Source: Kribbella monticola
GTDB taxonomy: Bacteria > Actinomycetota > Actinomycetes > Propionibacteriales > Kribbellaceae
Direction of reading: 5' to 3'
NCBI RefSeq assembly: GCF_003261635.1
Contig: NZ_QFXK01000035.1
Location: 1-64,000, forward strand
DNA length: 64,000 nucleotides
The notes under the pieces are model-generated. The model made no database searches and had not been told where the DNA came from. It worked only from the letters and a program-made list of their open reading frames with translations. Numbering within the stretch: position 1 is the stretch's first letter; the number at the start of each line of letters is the position of its first letter. The position numbers were made by a program, and so were the translations under genes. Below are positions 31,781-39,773 of the stretch, piece after piece.

Positions 31781-32125
31781 CGAGACGGACCCAAGCGCGC
31801 CCACCTGCGCCCCTCCCGCCGCCGCGAGACGGACCCAAGCGCGCCCACCAGCATTTCCCTCCCGCCGCGGCGAGACGGACCCAAGCGCGCCCACCTGGGC
31901 CCGCACCGCGCCGCCGCGAGACGGGCCCAAGCGCGCCCACCTGCGCCCCTCCCGCCGCCGCGAGACGGACCCAAGCGCGCCCACCTGGGCCCGCACCGCG
32001 CCGCCGCGAGACGGGCCCAAGTGCGCCCACCAGCATTTCCCTCCCGCCGCGGCGAGACGGACCCAAGCGCGCCCACCTGGGCCCGCACCGCGCCGCCGCG
32101 AGACGGACCCAAGTGCGCCCAGGTG
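31781..32125. repeat. Tandem array 1: eight 44-46-bp units
   Basis: The core CGAGACGG(A/G)CCCAAGYGCGCCCA starts at 31781, 31825, 31871, 31917, 31961, 32007, 32053 and 32099. Between cores there are three linker types: A (19 bp, TGCGCCCCTCCCGCCGCCG), B (21 bp, AGCATTTCCCTCCCGCCGCGG) and C (21 bp, TGGGCCCGCACCGCGCCGCCG). Their order is A-B-C-A-C-B-C, a non-random reuse suggesting unequal crossing-over. Adjacent to the HNH gene. Confidence 0.9.
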
Positions 32126-32301
32126 CGTCCATCGGCGGCCGGCGAGCTTGGCGCTTCCACTGGCGGCATCGCTGGCGGACAAGGGCCCTCTGGCGAGGAC
32201 TATTTCGGTCGGCTCGTCCTGCCGTGCTGCCGTCCTGCGGAGCTGAGTAGCTGGCGCTCGGCGAGTCGGAGGCTGGCGGGTGGAGGGTGGAGGGTGTTCT
32301 C

Positions 32302-32760
32302 GTGCTGGCGGTGCTGGCGGTGCTGGCGGTGCTGGCGGTGCTGGCGGGCTGAGCGGTTGCCTGGCGGCGGTGTTGGCGGGAGCGGAGTTGTTCGCGTGGC
32401 GGTGATGCTTGCGCGCGAAGCAGGCTGGCCTGCCGGTGGCGGCGATGCTGGCAACCGGAGCTGTTGCGTGGCGGCGGTGTTGGCGGGCGTGGAGTTGTTC
32501 CCGTGGCGGTGATGCTCGCGCGCACAGCAGGCTGGCCCGCCGGTGGCGGCGGTGCTGGCGGGCTGAGCGGTTGCCTGGCGGCGGTGTTGGCGGGTGGAGT
32601 TGTTTCCCGTGGCGGTGATGCTCGCGCGCAAAGCAGGCTGGCCCGCCGGTGGCGGCGATGCTGGCAACCGGAGCTGTTGCCTGGGGGGCGGTGTTGGCGG
32701 GGGCGGGGTTGTTCCCATGGCGGCGATGCTCGCGCGCAGCAGCTGGGCCGCCGGTGGTGG
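32302..32760. repeat. Tandem array 2: four ~106-bp units, preceded by a 9-bp repeat
   Basis: GTGCTGGCG is repeated five times at 32302-32346. Units then begin at 32338, 32444, 32552 and 32657 (spacing 106, 108, 105). Units 1 and 3 open with GTGCTGGCGGGCTGAGCGG and units 2 and 4 with GATGCTGGCAACCGGAGC, so the higher-order period is about 213 bp. All share GGCGGTGTTGGCGGG, GGCGGTGATGCTCGCGCGC-like and GCAGGCTGGCCCGCCGGTGG segments. Confidence 0.9.
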
Positions 32761-33035
32761 CGTGCTTTGGTGGCCTCGTCCTGCGGACCTGAAGTGACGG
32801 CGACTCGATGGCTTGGTGGGTCGGTGGGTCCGCGGGGTGGGGCGGTGGGTGGTCGGGTGTCTTGGGTGGGGTGGACGGCCAGGCCATCAGTGGTGGGCTG
32901 CGTTGGTGGTCGGTGCGCTTGGGAGGCGGGGTGGTGGTGCTTGTTGGGCCGGTACTGATGGGCTGGCGGTCCGCCCCTTACGTGTCGCGGAGAGGGGGTT
33001 GGCCTCCGGGGCTTGGTAGATGGGAAGGTTGGTGG

Positions 33036-33713
33036 GTGAGTCCTTTGGCGTTGGGTGAACTGGTGGCGGCGGACTGGGCTGAGGCGTTGGCGCCGGTTGA
33101 GGGGGTGGTCGCGCGGATGGGGGAGTTCCTGCGGGCGGAGATCGCCGCGGGGCGGCCGTATCTGCCGGCGGGGGAGAACGTGTTGCGGGCGTTCAAGCAG
33201 CCGTTGGACGAGGTGAAGGTGCTCGTGGTCGGCCAGGATCCCTATCCGACGCCGGGGCATCCGGTTGGGTTGAGTTTTTCGGTAGCGCCTGATGTGCGGC
33301 CGATTCCGCGGAGTCTGGCGAACATCTACAAAGAGCTGATGGCCGACGTCGGCGTACCGGCGCCGTCCAACGGGGATCTGACGCCGTGGGCCGAGCAGGG
33401 CGTGCTGATGCTGAACAGAGTGCTGACAGTGCAGCCGGGGAAGTCCGGTTCGCATCGGGGTAAGGGCTGGGAAGCCGTTACAGAGCAGGCGATTCACGCG
33501 TTGGTGAAGCGTGGCGGGCCGCTGGTGGCGATCCTGTGGGGGCGGGACGCGCAGACGCTGAAGCCGATGCTCGGCAGTACGCCGTACGTCGAGAGCGCGC
33601 ACCCGAGTCCGATGTCGGCCGATCGCGGGTTCTTCGGCTCCCGCCCGTTCAGCCGAGTCAACGCCCTCCTGATCGAACAAGGCGGCACCCCAGTCGACTG
33701 GCGCCTGCCGTAA
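33036..33713 (+). CDS. ung: Uracil-DNA glycosylase
   Basis: 225 residues, family-1 UDG. The water-activating loop is VVGQDPYPTPGHPVGLSFSV (about 63-82; catalytic Asp in GQDPY) and the minor-groove loop is SAHPSPMSADRGFFGSRPFS. LMLNRVLTVQPGKSGSHRGKGWEAVT is the conserved central motif. It removes uracil from DNA in base-excision repair. GTG 33036 has GGGAAGG at 33022-33028; the frame is open upstream but Gly/Trp-rich and unlike UDG. The coding strand near the 5' end is G/T-rich like the first gene of the window. Confidence 0.95.
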   Translation: MSPLALGELVAADWAEALAPVEGVVARMGEFLRAEIAAGRPYLPAGENVLRAFKQPLDEVKVLVVGQDPYPTPGHPVGLSFSVAPDVRPIPRSLANIYKELMADVGVPAPSNGDLTPWAEQGVLMLNRVLTVQPGKSGSHRGKGWEAVTEQAIHALVKRGGPLVAILWGRDAQTLKPMLGSTPYVESAHPSPMSADRGFFGSRPFSRVNALLIEQGGTPVDWRLP

Positions 33714-33920
33714 CCAAACCGACGAGGTTGTGAGAACACAACCGTTGGTTGGGCGCGCTACCCGGTGGGCGGCTGGTCAGCGCCTGCTTGGGTCAGGTGC
33801 TGGCTGGGTGGTCGCCCGCCGTTCCGGTAGGTGAATCGGCGCTGGTTCAGAAGACCGCGTTGGTTGCGGTGCGCTCGGCGTGCTGCCCCGGGGCGCGCTC
33901 AATTGTGACTTACCGATCGA

Positions 33921-33949
33921 TTGACAGGGTCTGGATATCTCCGTACGGT
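33921..33949 (+). promoter_or_regulatory. Promoter of the csn operon
   Basis: TTGACA (33921-33926), 17-bp spacer, TACGGT (33944-33949): a good actinobacterial housekeeping -35/-10 pair. The predicted transcription start is around 33956, directly in front of the CsnR-type operator at 33960, so the repressor would block initiation or clearance. Confidence 0.65.
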
Positions 33950-33959
33950 CTCGGGTTAA

Positions 33960-33974
33960 TAGGAAAGTTTCCTA
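33960..33974. promoter_or_regulatory. CsnR-type operator
   Basis: TAGGAAAGTTTCCTA, a perfect palindrome about a central G, containing AGGAAAGTTTCCT, the operator core described for the ROK repressor CsnR of Streptomyces chitosanase and chitosan-oligosaccharide genes. It lies 27 bp upstream of the ROK regulator gene. Confidence 0.75.
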
Positions 33975-34001
33975 ACAGTTCGAGGGCGAGGAGGGCAGGG
34001 G

Positions 34002-35201
34002 ATGGCGGGTACCCCGGGGACTCCTCGGTTCTTGCGGGCGATGAATGATCGGGCCGCGCTCGACCTGTTGCTCACGCAGGGGCCGTTGTCGCGGACGACG
34101 CTGGGCAACCTCAGTGGGCTGTCGAAGCCGACCGCCTCGCAGTTGCTGGCACGCCTGGAGAGTGCGGGCCTGGTTCGCGCTCGCGGTACGAGCGCCGGTC
34201 GGCCCGGGCCGAATGCGCAGCTCTACGAGATCAACGGTGACATCGCGTACGTCGCCGGCCTGGACGTCACCCCGACGAGGTTCCGCGCAGCCGTCGCTGA
34301 TCTGACCGGCAAGGTCGTCGGCACCTTCGAGTTGCCGACGCCTGGACGCAGCGCCAGCGGCACCGTGGAGCGCGTCATGAAGACGATCGACGGCGCCCTC
34401 GGTGAAGCGGGCATAGGCCGCGATCGCCTGAAGCGCGTGTCGATCGGCACGCCCGGTGGTTTCGACCCCACGACCGGCCGCCTCCGCTATGCCACCCACC
34501 TCCCCGGCTGGCACGCGCCGCACCTGCTCGACGAGCTCGCCGAAGCCATCGCCGTACCGCTCGAAGTCGAGAACGACGTCAACCTCGCAGCAGTGGCCGA
34601 GCGCCAGGTCGGCCATGCCCGCGACAGCGACAACTTCGTGCTGCTCTGGGGCGATGAGGGCATCGGTGCCGCGATCGTGATCGGCGGCCGCCTGCTCCGC
34701 GGCGCCACCGGTGGGGCGGGCGAGGTCGCCTTCCTGCCTTTGCCCGGTACGCCGCTGGTCCGCAACGTCGGCCGCAACAACGCCGGCGGATTTCAGGAAC
34801 TCGCTGGTGGCGAACCGGTCCTCGAGCTGGCCCGCTCGCTCGGCCTCCGAGCCCGTACGCCGGAAGCCGCGATCGGCGTCTCGCTGCAGACTCCGGGCGC
34901 CGGCGACGCCGTACTCAACGAGTTCGCGCATCGCCTCGCCGTCGGTCTGGCCGCCATCGTCGCCGTGGTCGATCCCGAGCTCATCGTGCTCTCCGGTGGC
35001 GTCATCACGGCCGGCGGCGAGCGGTTGCGCGGACTGGTCGAAGAGGAGCTCGCCGAACTCGCCGTACCGCGGCCGCGTCTGCTGATGACCGCTATCCAGA
35101 CCGATCCTGTCCTCGCCGGGGCGTTGCAGTCGGCCCTGAGTTTCGCCCGCGACGCAGTCTTCGACACTGCCGGCACCACGAGCGGGGGCAGTAGCGACTA
35201 G
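34002..35201 (+). CDS. csnR: ROK family transcriptional repressor (CsnR-like)
   Basis: 399 residues. N-terminal winged helix-turn-helix (DLLLTQGPLSRTTLGNLSGLSKPTASQLLARLESAGLVRARG, about 20-62) followed by a ROK domain: AYVAGLDVTPTRFRAAVADLTG, SIGTPGGFDPTTGRL, LEVENDVNLAAVAER and GDEGIGAAIVIGGRLLRGATGGAGEVAF. ROK repressors sense sugars or amino sugars. First gene of an operon matching the csnR-E-F-G-H-K order of Streptomyces and preceded by the CsnR operator core, so autoregulation and control of GlcN-oligomer uptake are inferred. The csnE-like gene starts 95 bp downstream. Confidence 0.85.
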   Translation: MAGTPGTPRFLRAMNDRAALDLLLTQGPLSRTTLGNLSGLSKPTASQLLARLESAGLVRARGTSAGRPGPNAQLYEINGDIAYVAGLDVTPTRFRAAVADLTGKVVGTFELPTPGRSASGTVERVMKTIDGALGEAGIGRDRLKRVSIGTPGGFDPTTGRLRYATHLPGWHAPHLLDELAEAIAVPLEVENDVNLAAVAERQVGHARDSDNFVLLWGDEGIGAAIVIGGRLLRGATGGAGEVAFLPLPGTPLVRNVGRNNAGGFQELAGGEPVLELARSLGLRARTPEAAIGVSLQTPGAGDAVLNEFAHRLAVGLAAIVAVVDPELIVLSGGVITAGGERLRGLVEEELAELAVPRPRLLMTAIQTDPVLAGALQSALSFARDAVFDTAGTTSGGSSD

Positions 35202-35296
35202 CTAGACCACCAGCCGAAACCACTGCACGGACAGGGAAGTCGCCCTGCGCCGGTGGATCCGCACACCCTCATGTACGCCAGATCAGGAGAAACGGA

Positions 35297-36625
35297 ATGC
35301 CCCGAGTTCACAGAGCAGTCCTCGCCGCCGCGGCGATCGCATTGCTCGGTACCGCCTGCACCGGTACGTCGACCGCGCCGGCGGCCAGCGACGACGCGAC
35401 CAAGGACACCACGATCACCTTCTGGCACGGCTGGAGCGCGCCGAGCGAGGTGGCCGCCATCGACGCCAATGTGAAGGCTTTCGAGGCCAAGTTCCCCAAT
35501 ATCAAGGTGAAGGTCGTCGGCAACATCAACGACGACAAGATCAAGCAGGCGTTGCGCGCGGGCGGCCCGAACTCGCCCGACGTCGTGTCGTCGTTCACCA
35601 CCGACAACGTCGGCACGTTCTGCGCGTCGCACGTCTTCGCGGACCTGAAGCCCTTCCTGGACAAGTCCGGTGTCGATCTCGACAAGAATTTCCCGAAGCC
35701 GCTGCAGGACTACACCCAGTTCCAGGGCACGCGCTGCACACTGCCGCTGCTGAACGACGCGTACGGCCTGTACTACAACAAGGATGCGTTCAAGGCGGCC
35801 GGGATCACCAGCCCGCCGAAGACGATGTCGGAGTTCGACGCGGCGGCCAAGAAGCTGACCAAGGCCAAGGGCGACAGCTTCTCCCAGCTCGGGTTCATGC
35901 CGAACTTCCACGGCTTCGAGTCCACCACCACGCATTTCGCGGCGCAGTGGAACCCGACGTACTTCACCGCCGAGGGCAAGTCGAACCTGGCCGCCGACCC
36001 AGCGTTCGCGAACATGCTGAAGTGGCAGAGCAACCTGGTCAAGGAACTCGGTGGCTTCGCCAAGCTGGAGAAGTACCGCGCGACGTTCGGTGACGAGTTC
36101 GGTGCCAAGAACCCGTTCCACACCGGCCAGGTCGCGATGGCGATCGACGGCGAGTGGCGGCTCGGGATGGCCAAGGAAGCCGGTGTGAAGTTCACCATGG
36201 GGGTCGCGCCGTTCCCGGTCCCGGACGACCAGGCCGACAGCTACGGCAAGGGCTACCTTTCCGGCACGATCATCGGGATCGCCAACACCAGCCAGAAGCA
36301 GAACGCCGCCTGGGAGCTGGTGAAGTTCATGACCACCGACACCGACGCCGTGGTCAGCTTCGCCAACGCGATCCACAACGTCCCCTCCACCCTCGACGCG
36401 CTGAAGTCGCCGAAGCTGACTGCGGACGAGAACTTCAAGACCTTCCTCGAGATCGCCCAGCACCCGAAGAGCAGCACCACGCCGGCCAGCCCGAACGGTG
36501 GCGCCTACCAGCTGACCCTGCAGGACTTCGCCTACGCCTTCGAGGCCGGTAAGCAGACCGACCTCGCGGCCGGCCTGGCCCGGACCGACGCGCAGGTCGA
36601 CAAGGACATCGCGCAGGCCAAGTGA
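35297..36625 (+). CDS. csnE: Sugar-binding lipoprotein of ABC importer (CsnE-like)
   Basis: 442 residues. Signal peptide with lipobox LLGTAC (Cys near residue 20), then an extracellular solute-binding protein family 1 domain: TITFWHGWSAPSEVAAIDANVKAFEAKFPNIKVKVV at the start, LLNDAYGLYYNKDAFKAAGI, FHTGQVAMAIDGEWRLG and GYLSGTIIGIANTSQKQNAAWELVKFM. This is the CUT1-type receptor; chitosan oligosaccharide specificity is inferred from operon synteny with csn. Its stop overlaps the start of the first permease by 1 bp. Confidence 0.85.
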   Translation: MPRVHRAVLAAAAIALLGTACTGTSTAPAASDDATKDTTITFWHGWSAPSEVAAIDANVKAFEAKFPNIKVKVVGNINDDKIKQALRAGGPNSPDVVSSFTTDNVGTFCASHVFADLKPFLDKSGVDLDKNFPKPLQDYTQFQGTRCTLPLLNDAYGLYYNKDAFKAAGITSPPKTMSEFDAAAKKLTKAKGDSFSQLGFMPNFHGFESTTTHFAAQWNPTYFTAEGKSNLAADPAFANMLKWQSNLVKELGGFAKLEKYRATFGDEFGAKNPFHTGQVAMAIDGEWRLGMAKEAGVKFTMGVAPFPVPDDQADSYGKGYLSGTIIGIANTSQKQNAAWELVKFMTTDTDAVVSFANAIHNVPSTLDALKSPKLTADENFKTFLEIAQHPKSSTTPASPNGGAYQLTLQDFAYAFEAGKQTDLAAGLARTDAQVDKDIAQAK

Positions 36626-37602
36626 TGACTGCCACCACGATCGCACCCGCCCGCAGGCCCGCGCTCAGCGAGGGCCTGCGCAGGAAGCGCCGCCAGGAAC
36701 GGCTGCGCAACCTCGCCTTCCTGTCCCCGTGGCTGATCGGGGTCAGCGTCTTCTTCCTCTATCCGCTCGTCTCGACCGTCTACTTCAGCTTCATGAAGTA
36801 CGACGGGTTCACGGCGCCGACCTGGGTCGGGCTGAAGAACTGGACCTACGTCTTCACCGACTACCCGTTCTTCTGGCCCGCATTGCGCAACACCTTGTGG
36901 CTGGTCATCGTCATGGTGACGCTGCGGGTCCTGTTCGGTCTGGGCATCGGCCTGCTGATCACCAAGGTGAAGACCGGCGCCGGGTTCTTCCGGACCGCCT
37001 TCTACCTGCCGTACCTCGCGCCGCCGGTGGCCGCGACGATGGCGTTCGCGTTCCTGCTCAACCCGGGGACCGGGCCGGTGAACAACATTCTCGGCTCGCT
37101 CGGGCTGCCGCAGCCGGGCTGGTTCAACGACCCGCACTGGTCGAAGCCGGCGCTGACTCTCCTTGCTCTGTGGGGAATCGGCGACCTGATGGTGATCTTC
37201 ATGGCGTCGCTGCTCGACGTACCGCTGGAGCAGTACGAGGCGGCCTCGCTCGACGGCGCCGGCTGGTGGCAGCGGTTCAAGTTCGTCACGATGCCGAACA
37301 TCCAGCCGATCGTGTTGTTCGCCGTGATCACCGGCGTGATCCAGACCATGCAGTACTACACCCAGCCACTCGTCGCCGGGAAGGTCGCGAGCGGGGTGAT
37401 CGGTGGCTCAGGGCAACAATTCGAGCCCGGGTATCCGGAGAAGTCGACGCTGACCCTGCCGCAACTCGTTTACCACTTGGGTTTCCAGCGGTTCGACACC
37501 GGTGGTGCCTGTGTGATCGCGCTGGTGCTGTTCGGACTGGCGATGGTGTTCACGGCGTTCCTGATGCGCCGCGGCAGTGGCTTCCTGGCCACGGACGACT
37601 AG
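36625..37602 (+). CDS. csnF: ABC sugar permease (CsnF-like, MalF-type)
   Basis: 325 residues, six TM helices; the first is FLSPWLIGVSVFFLYPLVSTVYFSF. The EAA loop is YEAASLDGAGWWQRFKFVTMPNIQPI (about 203-228), the contact for the ATPase. No ATP-binding subunit is encoded in the operon; as for csn and many actinobacterial CUT1 systems a shared MsiK-type ATPase elsewhere in the genome is expected. ATG 36625 overlaps the csnE stop by 1 bp (GTG 36622 is also in frame). Confidence 0.85.
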   Translation: MTATTIAPARRPALSEGLRRKRRQERLRNLAFLSPWLIGVSVFFLYPLVSTVYFSFMKYDGFTAPTWVGLKNWTYVFTDYPFFWPALRNTLWLVIVMVTLRVLFGLGIGLLITKVKTGAGFFRTAFYLPYLAPPVAATMAFAFLLNPGTGPVNNILGSLGLPQPGWFNDPHWSKPALTLLALWGIGDLMVIFMASLLDVPLEQYEAASLDGAGWWQRFKFVTMPNIQPIVLFAVITGVIQTMQYYTQPLVAGKVASGVIGGSGQQFEPGYPEKSTLTLPQLVYHLGFQRFDTGGACVIALVLFGLAMVFTAFLMRRGSGFLATDD

Positions 37603-37614
37603 GGACTGGGAGCT

Positions 37615-38523
37615 ATGAGCAACTTGTTGATCGATCGCGAGCTGGACGTGCCGCCCGCGACAGCGCCCGGCCTGACCGCGGCGGGTCGCGCGGTCCGGCG
37701 TACGAGGTTCTTGAACTGGGTCGCGGTGCACGCGGTGGCGGTCGCGGCGGCGTTGTTCTTCGTGCTGCCGTTCGTGTTCGTCTTTCTGACCGCGCTGATG
37801 AGCGACCAGCAGGCGCTGACCCGCAACCTGTGGCCGGACAGCTGGCACTGGGAGAACCTGCGCACGGTGTGGGAGACGCCAGGCTTCCTGACCTGGTGGA
37901 AGAACACCCTCCTGTACGCCGGCTTGGGCACCGCGCTGACTCTGCTTTCCAGCATCCCGGTCGCCTATGCGCTGGCCCGGTTCAAGTTCCGCGGCCGCAA
38001 CTTCGCGATGCTGCTGGTGATCTCCACGATGATGCTGCCGCCCCAGGTCGTCATCGTGCCGATGTACCTGTTCTGGGCCAAACAGTTGCATCTCTCCGGG
38101 ACGTTGTGGCCGCTGATCATCCCGATGGCGTTCACGGACGCGTTCTCGATCTTTCTGCTCCGGCAGTTCCTGCTGACCATTCCGAAGGAGTACGTCGACG
38201 CCGCGAAGGTGGACGGCTGCAGCGATTTCCGGGCGCTGGTGCGGGTCATCCTGCCGATGGCGAAGCCGGCTATTGCGGCGGTGGCGTTGTTCCAGTTCTT
38301 CTATTGTTGGAACGACTACTTCGGACCGCAGATCTACGCCAGTGAGAATCCGGCCGCCTGGACACTCAGCTACGGCCTGGAAAGCTTCAAGGGCGCCCAC
38401 CACACGAACTGGAACCTCACCATGGCAGCGACCCTGCTGGTGATGGCGCCGGTGATCATCTTGTTCTTCTTCGCCCAAAAGGCCTTCATCGAAGGCGTCA
38501 CACTCACAGGGGTCAAAGGTTGA
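37615..38523 (+). CDS. csnG: ABC sugar permease (CsnG-like, MalG-type)
   Basis: 302 residues, six TM helices beginning AVAAALFFVLPFVFVFLTALM. The EAA loop is EYVDAAKVDGCSDFRALVRVILPMAKPAI (about 191-219). Partner of the preceding permease, 12 bp downstream of it, and overlapping the start of the GH4 gene by 4 bp (TTGA). Together with the binding protein it forms a CUT1 importer lacking a local ATPase. Confidence 0.87.
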   Translation: MSNLLIDRELDVPPATAPGLTAAGRAVRRTRFLNWVAVHAVAVAAALFFVLPFVFVFLTALMSDQQALTRNLWPDSWHWENLRTVWETPGFLTWWKNTLLYAGLGTALTLLSSIPVAYALARFKFRGRNFAMLLVISTMMLPPQVVIVPMYLFWAKQLHLSGTLWPLIIPMAFTDAFSIFLLRQFLLTIPKEYVDAAKVDGCSDFRALVRVILPMAKPAIAAVALFQFFYCWNDYFGPQIYASENPAAWTLSYGLESFKGAHHTNWNLTMAATLLVMAPVIILFFFAQKAFIEGVTLTGVKG

Positions 38524-39773
38524 AACTCACAGTCGTAGGCGGCGGATCCACCTACACACCTGAACTCATCGACGGCTTCGCCCGGCTGCGCGATTCGCTG
38601 CCGGTCTCCGAGCTGGTGCTGGTCGATCCGGCGGCCGACCGGCTCGAACTGGTCGGCGGACTGGCCCAGCGGATCTTCGCGAAACAAGGTCATCCGGGTC
38701 GCGTCGTCACCACGTCCGACCTGGACGAGGGGATCGAGGGCGCGGACGCGGTCCTGCTCCAACTGCGGGTCGGCGGGCAGGCGGCCCGCAACCAGGACGA
38801 GACCTGGCCGCTCGAATGTGGTTGCGTCGGCCAGGAGACGACCGGCGCAGGTGGCCTCGCGAAGGCGCTGCGTACGGTCCCCGTTGTACTCGACATCGCG
38901 GAGCGGGTCCGGCAGACGAATCCTGACGCGTGGATCATCGACTTCACCAACCCGGTCGGGATCGTCACCCGCGCGCTGTTGTCGCAGGGGCACAAGGCGG
39001 TCGGGCTCTGTAACGTCGCGATCGGGTTCCAGCGCCGGTTCGCCAAGTTCCTCGGCGTCGCGCCGGACGAGGTGGCGCTAGACCACGTCGGACTGAATCA
39101 CCTCACCTGGGAGCGCGGTGTCACGGTCAACGGCGAGAACGTGCTGCCGAAGCTGCTGGCGAATCACGCCGCTGAGCTGGCCGACGACCTGCACCTGCCG
39201 GCCGAGTTGTTGCTGCAGCTCGGCGTAGTCCCGTCGTACTACCTGCGGTACTTCTACGCGCACGACGAGGTGGTCCGCGAGCTGCTGGAGAAGCCGTCGC
39301 GCGCTGCCGAGGTGGCGAAGATCGAGAAGGAACTGCTGGACCTGTACGCCGATCCGACGCTCGACGAGAAGCCGGCGTTGCTCGAGCAGCGCGGTGGCGC
39401 CTACTACTCGGAGGCCGCGGTCGCGCTCGCGTCGTCGCTGCTGAACGACACCGGTGACGTCCAGGTCGTCAACACCTTGAACAACGGGGCGTTGCCGTTC
39501 CTGCCGGACGACGCGGTGATCGAGGTGCCGGCGACGGTCGGAGCTGCCGGTACGACGCCGCTGCCGATCGCGCCGCTCGAACCGCTGTACGCGGGTCTGG
39601 TCGCGAACGTCACGGCGTACGAGACTCTTGCTCTGGAGGCGGCGCTGAAGGGTGGTGCGGAGAGGGTGTTCAACGCACTGCTGGCGCATCCACTGATCGG
39701 GCAGATCGAGTACGCGAACGCTCTGACCGACAAGCTGCTCGCGCACAACCGCGAGTACCTTCCGTGGGCGTGA
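38520..39773 (+). CDS. csnH: Glycoside hydrolase family 4 enzyme (CsnH-like)
   Basis: 417 residues. The NAD-binding N-terminus is LTVVGGGSTYTPELIDGF (about 3-20). GH4 hallmarks follow: LQLRVGGQAARNQDE, CVGQETTGAGGL, IIDFTNPVGIVTRAL, the metal-binding Cys in GLCNVAIGF and the His in DHVGLNHLTWERGV. GH4 enzymes use NAD and a divalent metal to cleave glycosides, often 6-phosphorylated, by an oxidation-elimination mechanism. In the csn locus this gene is thought to break down imported GlcN oligomers (inference here). TTG start at 38520 overlapping the permease stop. Confidence 0.87.
   Translation: MKLTVVGGGSTYTPELIDGFARLRDSLPVSELVLVDPAADRLELVGGLAQRIFAKQGHPGRVVTTSDLDEGIEGADAVLLQLRVGGQAARNQDETWPLECGCVGQETTGAGGLAKALRTVPVVLDIAERVRQTNPDAWIIDFTNPVGIVTRALLSQGHKAVGLCNVAIGFQRRFAKFLGVAPDEVALDHVGLNHLTWERGVTVNGENVLPKLLANHAAELADDLHLPAELLLQLGVVPSYYLRYFYAHDEVVRELLEKPSRAAEVAKIEKELLDLYADPTLDEKPALLEQRGGAYYSEAAVALASSLLNDTGDVQVVNTLNNGALPFLPDDAVIEVPATVGAAGTTPLPIAPLEPLYAGLVANVTAYETLALEAALKGGAERVFNALLAHPLIGQIEYANALTDKLLAHNREYLPWA

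Larger units (their letters stand above)
31654..33035. other. 1.38-kb non-coding gap with two tandem-repeat arrays
   Basis: Between the HNH gene and ung. It holds a weak hairpin (GGCTCC-N5-GGAGCC, 31660-31676), an eight-copy array of 44-46-bp units (31781-32125), a spacer with no recognisable feature (32126-32301), a four-copy array of ~106-bp units (32302-32760), and a G/T-rich stretch before ung. Long open frames exist on both strands here, but the repeat units are not multiples of three and no domain is recognisable, so I do not call genes. Confidence 0.75.

Noticed and set aside
31781..32125. CRISPR array
   Set aside because: The linkers between cores are only three types reused several times, not unique spacers, and there are no cas genes in the window.
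31616..33680. Long open frames (420-680 codons) on the minus strand, rich in Pro, Arg, His and Ala, across the repeat arrays and antisense to ung
   Set aside because: They are read-through of repeat units that are not multiples of three, show no recognisable domain, and run antisense to the real ung gene; typical spurious open frames in GC-rich DNA.
35198..36646. 482-codon open frame antisense to csnE
   Set aside because: Shadow frame of a clear solute-binding protein; composition rich in Arg, Gly and Val with no motif.
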